A stretch of 5,835 nt of DNA from Pseudomonadota bacterium (GTDB taxonomy: Bacteria > Pseudomonadota > Alphaproteobacteria > Reyranellales > Reyranellaceae), in contig JAEZHS010000219.1 of NCBI GenBank assembly GCA_023436825.1, positions 1-5,835 of the forward strand, in the 5' to 3' direction. The notes under the pieces are model-generated. The model worked only from the letters and a program-made list of their open reading frames with translations, was not told the origin of the DNA and searched no databases. The translations under genes were made by a program, and so were the position numbers. This document shows, one piece after another, positions 1-5,806 of this stretch (position 1 is its first letter; the number at the start of each line of letters is the position of its first letter).

Positions 1-479
1 CTGTTGTCGATGACCAGCGAGGCGATGTTGTTGACATAGAGGTTGTGCGAATAGCCATCGCCGGCGCCGTTGTTGGCGAATTCCGAACCGACGATGCGGA
101 TCGTGCCGTTGGGAGCGCTGTTCGCCAGGATGCCGTCCTGGTTGTCGTGGAAATAGCTGTTGATCACGACCAGGTTGCCGCCTTCGTAGCGGATTCCCGC
201 GCCATTCTTGTCGGGCACGGCGGCGCCGGAGAAGCTGAGGTTCTCGATCGTCACGTTGCCCTGTGTGACGAAGATGCCCTTGCCATTGGGCGGCGCCTGG
301 GTGGCGACGAAGTTTGCCATGCCGCCGACACCGACGATGCTGATGTCCTTCGAGATTGTCGCGAAGTCATTCACATAAGTGCCGGCCTGCACGGCGATGG
401 TATCGCCGCTACGCGAAGCGGCGACCGCAGCAGAAAGCGTCGCATAGGCCTGCCCGGCCCCCACATTGAGAGTTGCCAT
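1..479 (-). CDS. Right-handed parallel beta-helix repeat protein, N-terminal part (3' end beyond left edge)
   Basis: I read 159 uninterrupted codons from an ATG at 479 to the left edge, where the frame is still open. The protein begins MATLNVGAGQAYATL, then has GDTIAVQAGTY at residues 25-35. That is the typical capping start of pectate-lyase-like beta-helix proteins. Successive rungs follow: DISIVGVGG (45-53), NVTIENLSFSG (75-85), NLVVINSYFHDNQDGIL (102-118), TIRIVGSEFANNGAG (126-140) and HNLYVNNIASLVIDN (145-159). The Asn/Gly turns and the alternating beta residues fit Beta_helix/NosD-type folds. There is no hydrophobic signal peptide. Many such proteins carry RTX calcium-binding repeats at the C-terminus and leave by a type I system, but that end is outside the window. 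Substrate and activity (polysaccharide lyase, adhesin or other) cannot be told. No clear Shine-Dalgarno precedes the ATG; a GGGG lies about 13 bases upstream. The opposite strand is also open here (45-488) but gives an Asp/Val/Ala/Arg-rich shadow. Confidence 0.82.
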   Translation of the reverse strand, partial: MATLNVGAGQAYATLSAAVAASRSGDTIAVQAGTYVNDFATISKDISIVGVGGMANFVATQAPPNGKGIFVTQGNVTIENLSFSGAAVPDKNGAGIRYEGGNLVVINSYFHDNQDGILANSAPNGTIRIVGSEFANNGAGDGYSHNLYVNNIASLVIDN

Positions 480-916
480 GAAAGGTAAAGACCCCGTTTT
501 TGGATTCGGCCGTGCCATGCGGCGCTGGCTGCCAATCCTGCAGGGCAGACCTTTGCGTCGCCGGTTCTACTGCCGCGATGGCATCGGCGTTGCCGCCTTG
601 AACCATTGCGTCATGTAGATAGCCCTCGATGTTGCGACATTCAGGGCAGTCACTCCCGCGCCGCTGATTCAGCCCTACCAATCACCGCCTGCCGTGAGAA
701 GTTGATGATGCGTGACTAAGCTGTGGCTCACTTCTCGCAGGCGAAGTGTCAATCCAAGGATCAATGCATTGCAGGCGCAGATGGAAATCTGAAGACGCAC
801 TGCGCAAGTTCTCGCAGAACGGATTGATGTCCGCTCTTCGTTGTCGTTGCCAGCGATTGCTCTCTCGATCGTGACGCCACGCCGTCGAGGACAACGAAGG
901 TGGCGGCAAGTTCTAA
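480..916. other. 437-bp intergenic gap with small dyads, no convincing gene
   Basis: This gap lies between the stop of the methyltransferase homologue and the start of the beta-helix gene, both on the minus strand, so it should hold the beta-helix promoter. Minus-strand frames at 409-681 and 682-909 are open, but their translations are Cys/Arg/Ser-rich, match nothing I recognise and lack a ribosome-binding site. Base composition looks less GC-rich than in the flanking genes. Short dyads are visible: GAGAAGT/ACTTCTC (696-702 and 730-736), CACTTC/GAAGTG (729-734 and 743-748), the palindrome CAATGCATTG (762-771) and GTTCT-CGC-AGAAC (808-820). None is followed by a T-run, so no terminator is supported. 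I could not pick a credible -35/-10 pair. Confidence 0.5.
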
Positions 917-1579
917 CTACGACAACGGCCCGAAGCGCGGACCGTGGCGCGCCGGCTCAAACGGCCATTCGCGCTGAACGAAGTCGGCATAGCGACGCGC
1001 CATCGCGATCGGCAGAAGCGGCGGATCACGGCGCGTGATGGTGAGCAGCCCGGCATCGACTCGCGGCACCGGTCGGAACAGCGTTGCCGGAATGCGCCGC
1101 GCAAGCTGCATCTCCCACCACGGCGCCCAAGCCGTCGAGACCAGCGTCACCGGCAGCGTGATGGCGCGTTTGACCGCCACCTCCCACTGCACGATGACGT
1201 CGGCGCGACGCATGGCGATCGCCGGATCGTCCAACAGGCGGTGCAGGATGTCGGTCGTCCTGGCGAACGGCAGCGATCCGAAGACGCGGAACGGCTCGCG
1301 AGGCAGGGCGACGGTGAGGAAATCGCGCTCGATCACTCGAACGCCTCGATCGCGCAGCCGCTTCGCCCAGACGGGATCCGGCTCAACCGCAAGCACCCGA
1401 AGCGCCCGACGGGCGAGGGCGCGCGTCAGCACCCCCGAGCCGGCGCCTATCTCGACGACAAGCTCGCCCGGAGCGAACGCCGCTTGCTCGACAATCTGAT
1501 CGGCTGTCGCGGGATCAAGGAAGTTCTGGCCGAGCTGGCGCCGCCGCCAGTCGCGGTCCGTCAGCCGCCGGGCGGACAC
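917..1579 (-). CDS. Erm-family rRNA adenine N6-methyltransferase homologue
   Basis: A 220-residue class I SAM-dependent methyltransferase of the KsgA/Erm family. Family members dimethylate an rRNA adenine; Erm enzymes act on 23S A2058 and give macrolide-lincosamide-streptogramin B resistance. Visible motifs: RRQLGQNFLDP (13-23), SAM-binding EIGAGSG (43-49), acidic VEPD (65-68), ERDFL (84-88), GSLPF (101-105), VQWEVAVKRA (130-139), AWAPWWE (150-156) and FRPVPRVDAGLLTI (168-181). VQWEVA, WAPWWE and FRPVPRVD point to Erm rather than KsgA. Two oddities stand out. Motif IV is normally N-[IVL]-P-[YF], but residue 102 is Ser (codon TCG). Only about 50 residues follow FRPVP, against roughly 80 in classical Erm proteins, so the small C-terminal helical domain is reduced. 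The GTG at 1579 is the first start after an in-frame TGA; no good Shine-Dalgarno is seen. Family membership is clear; active rRNA methylation and resistance are not shown. Confidence 0.85.
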   Translation of the reverse strand: MSARRLTDRDWRRRQLGQNFLDPATADQIVEQAAFAPGELVVEIGAGSGVLTRALARRALRVLAVEPDPVWAKRLRDRGVRVIERDFLTVALPREPFRVFGSLPFARTTDILHRLLDDPAIAMRRADVIVQWEVAVKRAITLPVTLVSTAWAPWWEMQLARRIPATLFRPVPRVDAGLLTITRRDPPLLPIAMARRYADFVQREWPFEPARHGPRFGPLS

Positions 1580-1621
1580 GGAAGAACACCATCGTCATCA
1601 TGGGCAGCATGGTAGCACCAT

Positions 1622-1754
1622 TTGCTGGCCGCGATTCATATGGGCAACCACCCACGCGAGGATCGAATCCTGGCTCATTCCAGCAATGCCGCGCACGGCA
1701 TGGAAGTTCCGCCGAACGCCAGGCTGCTGTTCTGCAGCGGACAGGCGGGCGCGC
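1622..1754 (+). pseudogene. RidA/YjgF-family N-terminal fragment (remnant)
   Basis: This frame reads RILAHSSNAAHGMEVPPNAR and then LLFCSGQAGARP. That matches the start of RidA/YjgF/UK114 proteins, which usually read like PYSHAVEVPPGARLLF followed by SGQ(I/V)G and DPDG. RidA enzymes hydrolyse reactive enamine/imine intermediates. After GARP the expected G-x-(I/L/V)-P and the AQ...N(L/I)...L..AG helix are absent in all three plus-strand frames. The frame instead continues as low-complexity Ala/Arg/Pro sequence to a stop at 1993. The fragment covers roughly the first quarter of a normal protein of about 125 residues and lacks the catalytic arginine region. The possible starts are an in-frame ATG at 1640 or TTG at 1622. 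I read it as the stub of a gene truncated by deletion or recombination near 1750-1760. The match is by eye over only about 30 residues. Confidence 0.5.
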
Positions 1755-1876
1755 GCCCGGCTCTCCTCTTCGCGCTCGCCGTGCCGCGGCCCGGCCTCGA
1801 CCGGCCGCGTGCCATCGACCGAGCGGTTGAAGGCGCCGCCCTCGCGGAGGTGGCGGCGGTCGCCGACTGGCGATGT

Positions 1877-1901
1877 GGCTCCGGCGATTGCCGCCGGAGC
1901 C
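1877..1901 (+). terminator. GC-rich 10-bp stem-loop, possible weak terminator
   Basis: GGCTCCGGCG (1877-1886) and CGCCGGAGCC (1892-1901) are perfect reverse complements around a 5-base loop ATTGC. TTTACA follows on the plus strand. The stem is strong enough for an intrinsic terminator, but the T-run is only three bases, so termination would be weak. It lies after the RidA-like fragment and before the PcfJ-like reading frames, where a terminator of the now-broken upstream gene could sit. On the minus strand no T-run follows. Confidence 0.35.
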
Positions 1902-1980
1902 TTTACAGGTCCCATCGCGAGACTGCCGGACAGCAAGGCATTCCGTCTGCAGATCGCAAATCACCTGCCGCCGCGCAGGA

Positions 1981-2104
1981 CCGCATCAGGTGAGGCTCGA
2001 TCGGTTGCACCCCATCGGCCTCTGGGCACGGTTTTCCGGTCAACCGGAAACGCTGGGCCACGAGATGATCCAAAAGACCTGGACGCCCGACATTGCGTTG
2101 CGGC
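1981..2104 (+). pseudogene. Probable upstream (out-of-frame) part of the PcfJ-like gene
   Basis: In the frame one step off that of the following PcfJ-like gene, this stretch reads PHQVRLDRLHPIGLWARFSG and then QPETLGHEMIQKTWTPDIAL. It looks like real protein: it is rich in hydrophobic, aromatic and acidic residues, and about three quarters of its third codon positions are G or C. The other two frames here are poor; the downstream gene's frame has stops at 1991 and near 2066. Its end flows naturally into GSALDAAEDWLATVG of the next frame if one base around 2095-2107 is skipped. I therefore infer that it and 2093-2638 are one gene broken by a +1 frameshift, either a real mutation or a sequencing error. 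Protein-like sequence may extend further upstream in the third frame (about 1875-1975, containing GAFTGPIARLPDSKAFRLQI), which would need a second shift. That part is weaker. Confidence 0.45.
2033..2050. repeat. Near-perfect 18-bp palindrome
   Basis: TTTCCGGT (2033-2040) and ACCGGAAA (2043-2050) are perfect inverted copies separated by CA. As RNA it would give a 7-bp stem with a TCAA tetraloop; as DNA it has the symmetry of a dimeric repressor site. It lies inside the probable broken upstream part of the PcfJ-like gene, where it encodes FSGQPE, so it may simply be coding sequence. No further copy was seen in the window. Confidence 0.4.
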
Positions 2105-2638
2105 TCGGCACTCGACGCCGCGGAAGACTGGCTGGCGACTGTTGGGCTGCACGTAAATCTTGGTCGCGAGCCCATCGACGACCTTTGGCTGCAGGCCGCT
2201 CGCGTCGCTGGCTACGACTTCCTGCCGTTGACGACCGACGCGGACATCGTCGAGGAAGCGGCGGCCATGAAGAACTGCCTGCGCACCTATGGTGACGACC
2301 TGGCCCACAACTGCTCACGACTCTGGAGCATGCGCAGGGATGGACGCCGGGTCGCTACACTGCTGGTGGCGACCGGTCGTGGCGAGCCTCTGCTGGATGT
2401 CGTGGAACTGAGAGCCGCCGAGAACAAGGAAGTATCGCCCGAAGTGTCGTGGGCGGCGCGGCAATGGGTGCACAGGCATGACCTGATGTGGATCGATACC
2501 AAGCCCCGCAAATGGAGAACTGTGCCGCTCGATCGCGCAACTTGGATCGCGTTCTGGCGGCCTTACTGGCTGGCCAAGCGTCGCATTCCCGATTGGCTGC
2601 CGTTGTCACCGTCGAGGAAGGCGTTCGATGCGTTGTGA
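2093..2638 (+). CDS. PcfJ-like domain protein, N-terminus apparently lost by frameshift
   Basis: A 181-residue frame. Residues 59-126 resemble the PcfJ-like family (named after a protein of the enterococcal pCF10 conjugative plasmid): MKNCLRTYGDDLA (59-71), RLWSMRRDGRRVATLLVA (76-93), and ELRAAENKEVSPEV (105-118) followed by a Trp-rich helix. The family hallmarks are M/H-x-N/H-C-(L/V)-x-x-Y, then S-x-R...VATL and Q/E-x-R/K-G/A-x-x-N. The biochemical function of the family is unknown. Only poor starts exist: TTG at 2093 without a Shine-Dalgarno, or ATG at 2267 inside the domain. Protein-like sequence continues upstream in a neighbouring frame. The gene is therefore probably a 5'-truncated or frameshifted copy rather than an intact small protein. 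The stop TGA (2636-2638) touches the stop of the convergent importer operon. The C-terminal end looks complete. Family assignment is by eye. Confidence 0.6.
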   Translation: MRCGSALDAAEDWLATVGLHVNLGREPIDDLWLQAARVAGYDFLPLTTDADIVEEAAAMKNCLRTYGDDLAHNCSRLWSMRRDGRRVATLLVATGRGEPLLDVVELRAAENKEVSPEVSWAARQWVHRHDLMWIDTKPRKWRTVPLDRATWIAFWRPYWLAKRRIPDWLPLSPSRKAFDAL

Positions 2639-3649
2639 TCAGAACGTCATCTCTCCCGCAAAATGACACCGACTGAAATGGCCGGGGACGATCTCGCGCA
2701 GGGCCGGTGCCTCGACCTTGCAGCGCGCCTGGGCGTGGCGACAGCGCGGATGGAAGTAGCAGCCGGACGGCGGGTTGGCGGGGCTCGGCACCTCGCCGCC
2801 CAGAACGCCGTCGCCCGAGCGGACGCGCGGATCGGCGGCCGGCACGGCGCGCATCAGCGCGGCCGTGTAGGGATGAAGCGGCTGGCGGAAGATGGCGTCG
2901 GTCGGGGCGAGCTCGACGAGCTGGCCGACATACATCACCGCGATGCGGTCGGAGATGTGGCGCACCACCGACAGGTCGTGGGCGACGAAGAGGAAGGTGA
3001 GCTTCAGCCGCGCCTGCAACTCGAGCAGCAGGTTCAGCACCTGGGCCTGGATCGAAACGTCGAGCGCCGAAACCGGCTCGTCGGCCACGACCAGCCGTGG
3101 ATTGGTGGCGAGCGCGCGGGCAATGCCGATGCGCTGGCGTTGGCCGCCCGAGAAGGCGTGCGGGAAGCGGTGCATGAATTCCGGGCGCAGGCCGACCAGG
3201 CGCAGAAGCTCGGCGACGCGGTCGGCGCGCTCGCGTCGGTTCTTCATGCCGTTGACCAGCAGGGGTTCGCCGACATTGTCCAGAAGCGTCATGCGCGGAT
3301 TGAGCGAGCCGAATGGATCCTGGAAGATCATCTGGATCTCGGCGCGCAACGGCAGCAGCTCGGCCTGCGACAGGCGCGAAAGATCGACGACCTTGCCCGA
3401 GCGCGTGCGATAGAAGATCTGGCCACCGGTCGGGTCGATGGCGCGCAGGATGCAGCGCGATGCTGTGGTCTTGCCGCAGCCGCTTTCGCCCACCAGGCCC
3501 AGCGTCTCGCCCTCCTTGACGGTGAAGTCGACCCCGTCGACGGCACGCACATGGGCCACGGTGCGTTGCAGGAAGCCGCGCGTGATGGGGAAGAACTTCT
3601 GAAGTCCGCGGACGTCGAGGAGCGGCGCGTTGGTCGTCGTGTTGCTCAC
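2639..3649 (-). CDS. Opp/Dpp-type ABC transporter ATP-binding protein (OppF/DppF-like)
   Basis: This 336-residue cytoplasmic ATPase is one of two different nucleotide-binding subunits that power a PepT-family importer. Motifs in order: Walker [10 protein letters not shown] (54-62), Q-loop IFQDP (108-112), FGSLNPRMT (113-121, typical of OppF), signature FSGGQRQR (166-173), Walker B LVVADEP (186-192), D-loop SALD (194-197) and H-loop His224. All catalytic residues are present. The C-terminal oligopeptide-transporter extension holds Cys297, Cys303, Cys310 and Cys328; the matching cysteines bind a [4Fe-4S] cluster in some family structures. The GTG start at 3649 overlaps the upstream ATPase's TGA as GTGA. 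A full AGGAGG Shine-Dalgarno (3660-3665) lies 10 bases ahead of it, inside the upstream gene. It is the last gene of the operon, and no terminator can follow because the next gene converges immediately. Substrate (peptide, opine, sugar or metal chelate) cannot be deduced. Confidence 0.95.
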   Translation of the reverse strand: MSNTTTNAPLLDVRGLQKFFPITRGFLQRTVAHVRAVDGVDFTVKEGETLGLVGESGCGKTTASRCILRAIDPTGGQIFYRTRSGKVVDLSRLSQAELLPLRAEIQMIFQDPFGSLNPRMTLLDNVGEPLLVNGMKNRRERADRVAELLRLVGLRPEFMHRFPHAFSGGQRQRIGIARALATNPRLVVADEPVSALDVSIQAQVLNLLLELQARLKLTFLFVAHDLSVVRHISDRIAVMYVGQLVELAPTDAIFRQPLHPYTAALMRAVPAADPRVRSGDGVLGGEVPSPANPPSGCYFHPRCRHAQARCKVEAPALREIVPGHFSRCHFAGEMTF

Positions 3650-4680
3650 GATTGTTCCGCCTCCTCATGATGCAGGAAGCAGCTCGCGAGCTGACGGTTG
3701 CCAACCGGCATCAGGCGCGGCACGGCGGCCGAGCAGCGCTCCATGACGTCGGGGCAACGCGGATGGAACGGGCAGCCGGGCGGCCGGTTGAAGGGATGGG
3801 GCAGGGCCCCGCTGATCACCGGCAGCGCCACGCGCGTCTGGCCATAGAGGCTCGGGATCGAGCGCAGCAGGGCCCTGGTGTAGGGGTGCTTTGGCGCATG
3901 GAAGATGTCGTCGACCGGCCCTTCCTCCATGACGCGGCCGAGATACATGACCACGACATAGCTCGCCATCTGGGCGATCACACCGAGATCGTGGGTGATG
4001 AAGATGATGGCGGTGTTGTAGCGCGCCTGCAGGTCGCGCAGGAGCGCCAGCACCTGGGCCTGCGTCGTGACGTCGATCGCCGTCGTCGGCTCGTCGGCGA
4101 TCAACAGGCGCGGCTTGCACGACAGTGCCATCGCGATCATGGCGCGCTGGCGCAGGCCGCCCGAAAGCTGCCAGGAGTAGGCGTCGACGCGCTGCTCGGG
4201 CATGGAGATGCCGACGTCGCGGAACAGGCCGACCGTGATGTCACGCGCCTCGCTGCGGCTCATCTTGCGGCCGGCCTGCCAGCGATGGCCGTGCAGCAGG
4301 ATCGCCTCGATGATCTGGTCGCCGACCGTGTGCACGGGGCTGAAGGCGGCCATCGGCTCCTGCGGGATCAGCGCGATCTCAGCCCCGCGGATGTCACGCA
4401 TCGCCGCCCCGCGCGGCGCGAGCTGCGCGAGATCGACGACGCCGTCGTCGCGTCGGAAGCGGATCTCGCCCTTGGTGATGCGGCCCGGCCGCTCGACGAG
4501 CTGCAGGATCGCCTTCATGGTGACGCTCTTGCCGCAGCCCGATTCGCCCACGACGCCCAGCACCTGTCCGGGCATGACGTCGAAGCTGGTGCCGTCGACG
4601 GCGCGCACCAGGCCCTCGTCGAGGGCAAAGGAGACCCTTAGATCGCGGACGGAGAGCAGCGGCTGGGCGTCGGCGCTCAC
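3646..4680 (-). CDS. Opp/Dpp-type ABC transporter ATP-binding protein (OppD/DppD-like)
   Basis: The first ATPase of the importer, 344 residues from the GTG at 4680. Walker A GESGCGKS (45-52), Q-loop IPQEP (105-109) followed by [14 protein letters not shown] (OppD hallmark), signature LSGGLRQR (172-179), Walker B LLIADEP (192-198), D-loop TAID (200-203) and His230. The C-terminal extension HPYTRALL (265-272) is followed by a cysteine set at 303, 309, 316 and 334, as in iron-sulfur-bearing DppD/OppD proteins. Start choice: an in-frame ATG at 4713 would add 11 residues and overlap the permease by 26 bases, but no Shine-Dalgarno precedes it. The GTG at 4680 follows GAGGA (4685-4689) at good spacing and lies 7 bases after the permease stop, so I prefer it. 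It forms a heterodimer with the downstream ATPase, to which it is coupled by the GTGA overlap. Confidence 0.95.
   Translation of the reverse strand: MSADAQPLLSVRDLRVSFALDEGLVRAVDGTSFDVMPGQVLGVVGESGCGKSVTMKAILQLVERPGRITKGEIRFRRDDGVVDLAQLAPRGAAMRDIRGAEIALIPQEPMAAFSPVHTVGDQIIEAILLHGHRWQAGRKMSRSEARDITVGLFRDVGISMPEQRVDAYSWQLSGGLRQRAMIAMALSCKPRLLIADEPTTAIDVTTQAQVLALLRDLQARYNTAIIFITHDLGVIAQMASYVVVMYLGRVMEEGPVDDIFHAPKHPYTRALLRSIPSLYGQTRVALPVISGALPHPFNRPPGCPFHPRCPDVMERCSAAVPRLMPVGNRQLASCFLHHEEAEQS
3660..3665 (-). promoter_or_regulatory. Ribosome-binding site of the OppF-like gene
   Basis: AGGAGG on the minus strand is a full match to the anti-Shine-Dalgarno core. It lies inside the last codons of the OppD-like gene (the Glu-Glu-Ala stretch), 10 bases before the GTG at 3649. 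It supports that GTG as the true start and points to efficient coupled translation. Confidence 0.65.
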
Positions 4681-4684
4681 GTCG

Positions 4685-4689
4685 TCCTC
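4685..4689 (-). promoter_or_regulatory. Ribosome-binding site deciding the OppD-like start
   Basis: GAGGA on the minus strand overlaps the permease stop codon (TGA at 4690-4688) and precedes the GTG at 4680 by four bases. The arrangement suggests that ribosomes ending the permease reinitiate at the ATPase. The alternative ATG at 4713 has no such element. Confidence 0.55.
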
Positions 4690-5806
4690 AATGGCTGTAC
4701 GGGTCGGCGGCATCGCGCAGGCCGTCGCCGACGAGGTTGAAGGCCAGCACCGCCACGATCACGACCAGGCCCGGGATCAGCAGCCAGGGCGCCAGCGCCA
4801 GCGTCTGGATGTTCTGCGCCTCCTGCAGCAGCACGCCCCAGCTGATCGCGGGCGGCCGGATGCCCAAGCCGAGGAAGGACAGCGAGGTCTCGTTGATAAT
4901 CATCACCGGAATGGCAAGCGAGCTTGTCGCAATGATGTGGCTCAGGAACGTCGGCACCATGTGGCGCAGGATGATGCGCATGCGCGAGCAGCCGGCGAGG
5001 CGGGCGGCCAGCACGAAGTCCTCCTCGCGCAGGGCGAGGAAGCGGCCGCGCACCTCGCGCCCCAACGTGGTCCAGCCGACCAGCGACAGGATCACGGTGA
5101 TGGCGAAGAAGATCTGGGTCGGCGTCCAGTCGCGCGGCAGGGCGGCCGACAGCGCCAGCCAGATCGGGATGGTGGGCACCGACTGCAAGAGCTCGATCAG
5201 GCGCTGGATCACCGAATCGGTCTTGCCGCCGACATAGCCCGAGATGCCGCCCAGCACGACGCCCAGGATGACGCTGAGCGCCACCGCCACCAGGCCGACG
5301 GTCATGGATGTCTGCGTGCCGTGCATGATGCGCGACCACTGATCGCGGCCCAGCCGATCGGAGCCCAGCAGGAAGATGCGCTGGTTGGGATCCGTCGGCA
5401 CGATCAGGTGTCGGGTGGTCTCGAACAGGCCGAAGACCTTCCACTTGTAGCCGGTGCCGAAGAAGGTGACCGGCACCTTCTTCTTCGGGTCGGTCGTCCA
5501 TTCCATGCGCAAGGTCGTTGGGTTGCGCTTGCCGACGATGGCGGGGACCCAGGGCGACAGGCCGCCGTCGTCGAACAGGTGGACCGTCTGCACCGGGATG
5601 AAGGCCTGCCGCGCATCGGTCCGCTCGGGGTCCTGGGTCGAGAAGAAGTCCGGCACCAGGACGATCGTGTACATGAAGATCAGCAGCACCGCGCTCGCCA
5701 TGGCGAGGTGATGCCGCCGGAAGCGCCACCACACGAGCTTCCAGTTGGACGCGACGGCAATCCGGTCCTCGGCCTCCTTGCCGACAGTGATGTCTGCCGT
5801 CGTCAT
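4688..5806 (-). CDS. Opp/Dpp-type ABC transporter permease (OppC/DppC-like) with enlarged TM1-TM2 loop
   Basis: A 372-residue inner-membrane channel subunit. The N-terminal cytoplasmic part (1-33) is followed by TM1 (about 34-52) and a long periplasmic loop of nearly 100 residues. Next comes GSDRLGRDQWSR (148-159), the family's G(T/S)D..GRD..SR motif, and further membrane segments at about 167-190, 206-222, 232-248, 288-304 and 340-358. The cytoplasmic coupling loop EEDFVLAARLAGCSRMRIILRHMVP (broadly 261-285) carries the EAA-type motif that docks on the ATPases. The C-terminus GDGLRDAADPY is typical. Classical DppC/OppC proteins are about 300 residues; the extra length sits in the loop after TM1. 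ATG 5806 is chosen because the ATG at 5816 is in another frame that gives an Arg/His-rich shadow. The Shine-Dalgarno is weak (GGAAGAG, well upstream). A partner OppB-like permease should end just upstream, possibly at the TGA at 5815-5813. Confidence 0.94.
   Translation of the reverse strand: MTTADITVGKEAEDRIAVASNWKLVWWRFRRHHLAMASAVLLIFMYTIVLVPDFFSTQDPERTDARQAFIPVQTVHLFDDGGLSPWVPAIVGKRNPTTLRMEWTTDPKKKVPVTFFGTGYKWKVFGLFETTRHLIVPTDPNQRIFLLGSDRLGRDQWSRIMHGTQTSMTVGLVAVALSVILGVVLGGISGYVGGKTDSVIQRLIELLQSVPTIPIWLALSAALPRDWTPTQIFFAITVILSLVGWTTLGREVRGRFLALREEDFVLAARLAGCSRMRIILRHMVPTFLSHIIATSSLAIPVMIINETSLSFLGLGIRPPAISWGVLLQEAQNIQTLALAPWLLIPGLVVIVAVLAFNLVGDGLRDAADPYSH

Noticed and set aside
45..488. 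Plus-strand open frame over the beta-helix gene
   Set aside because: Asp/Val/Ala/Arg-rich with no recognisable fold; the minus strand gives clear beta-helix rungs across the same bases.
537..544. CCTGCAGG palindrome
   Set aside because: An eight-base palindrome is expected by chance and has no context.
808..820. GTTCT-CGC-AGAAC as a LexA box
   Set aside because: Alphaproteobacterial LexA sites are direct GTTC-N7-GTTC repeats; this is an inverted repeat with different spacing.
409..909. Two small minus-strand frames in the left intergenic gap as possible genes
   Set aside because: No ribosome-binding site, no recognisable motif, unusual Cys/Arg/Ser composition, and one overlaps the beta-helix start.
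944..1615. Plus-strand frame of 223 codons over the methyltransferase homologue (also 1035-1499)
   Set aside because: Arg/His-rich antisense shadows; the minus strand carries all Erm motifs.
1515..1964. Minus-strand frames of 149 and 112 codons (1515-1964, 1598-1936)
   Set aside because: Pro/Arg/Ala-rich low-complexity translations with no motif; one overlaps the methyltransferase start, and the RidA-like fragment reads on the other strand.
2355..3704. Minus-strand 449-codon frame over the OppF-like gene
   Set aside because: An out-of-frame shadow (Arg/Ala/Pro/His-rich); the 2639-3649 frame has every ABC motif.
2663..4641. Long plus-strand frames opposite the two ATPase genes (2663-3670, 3652-4641)
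   Set aside because: Antisense frames kept open by GC-rich codon bias; His/Asp/Arg-rich with no domain.
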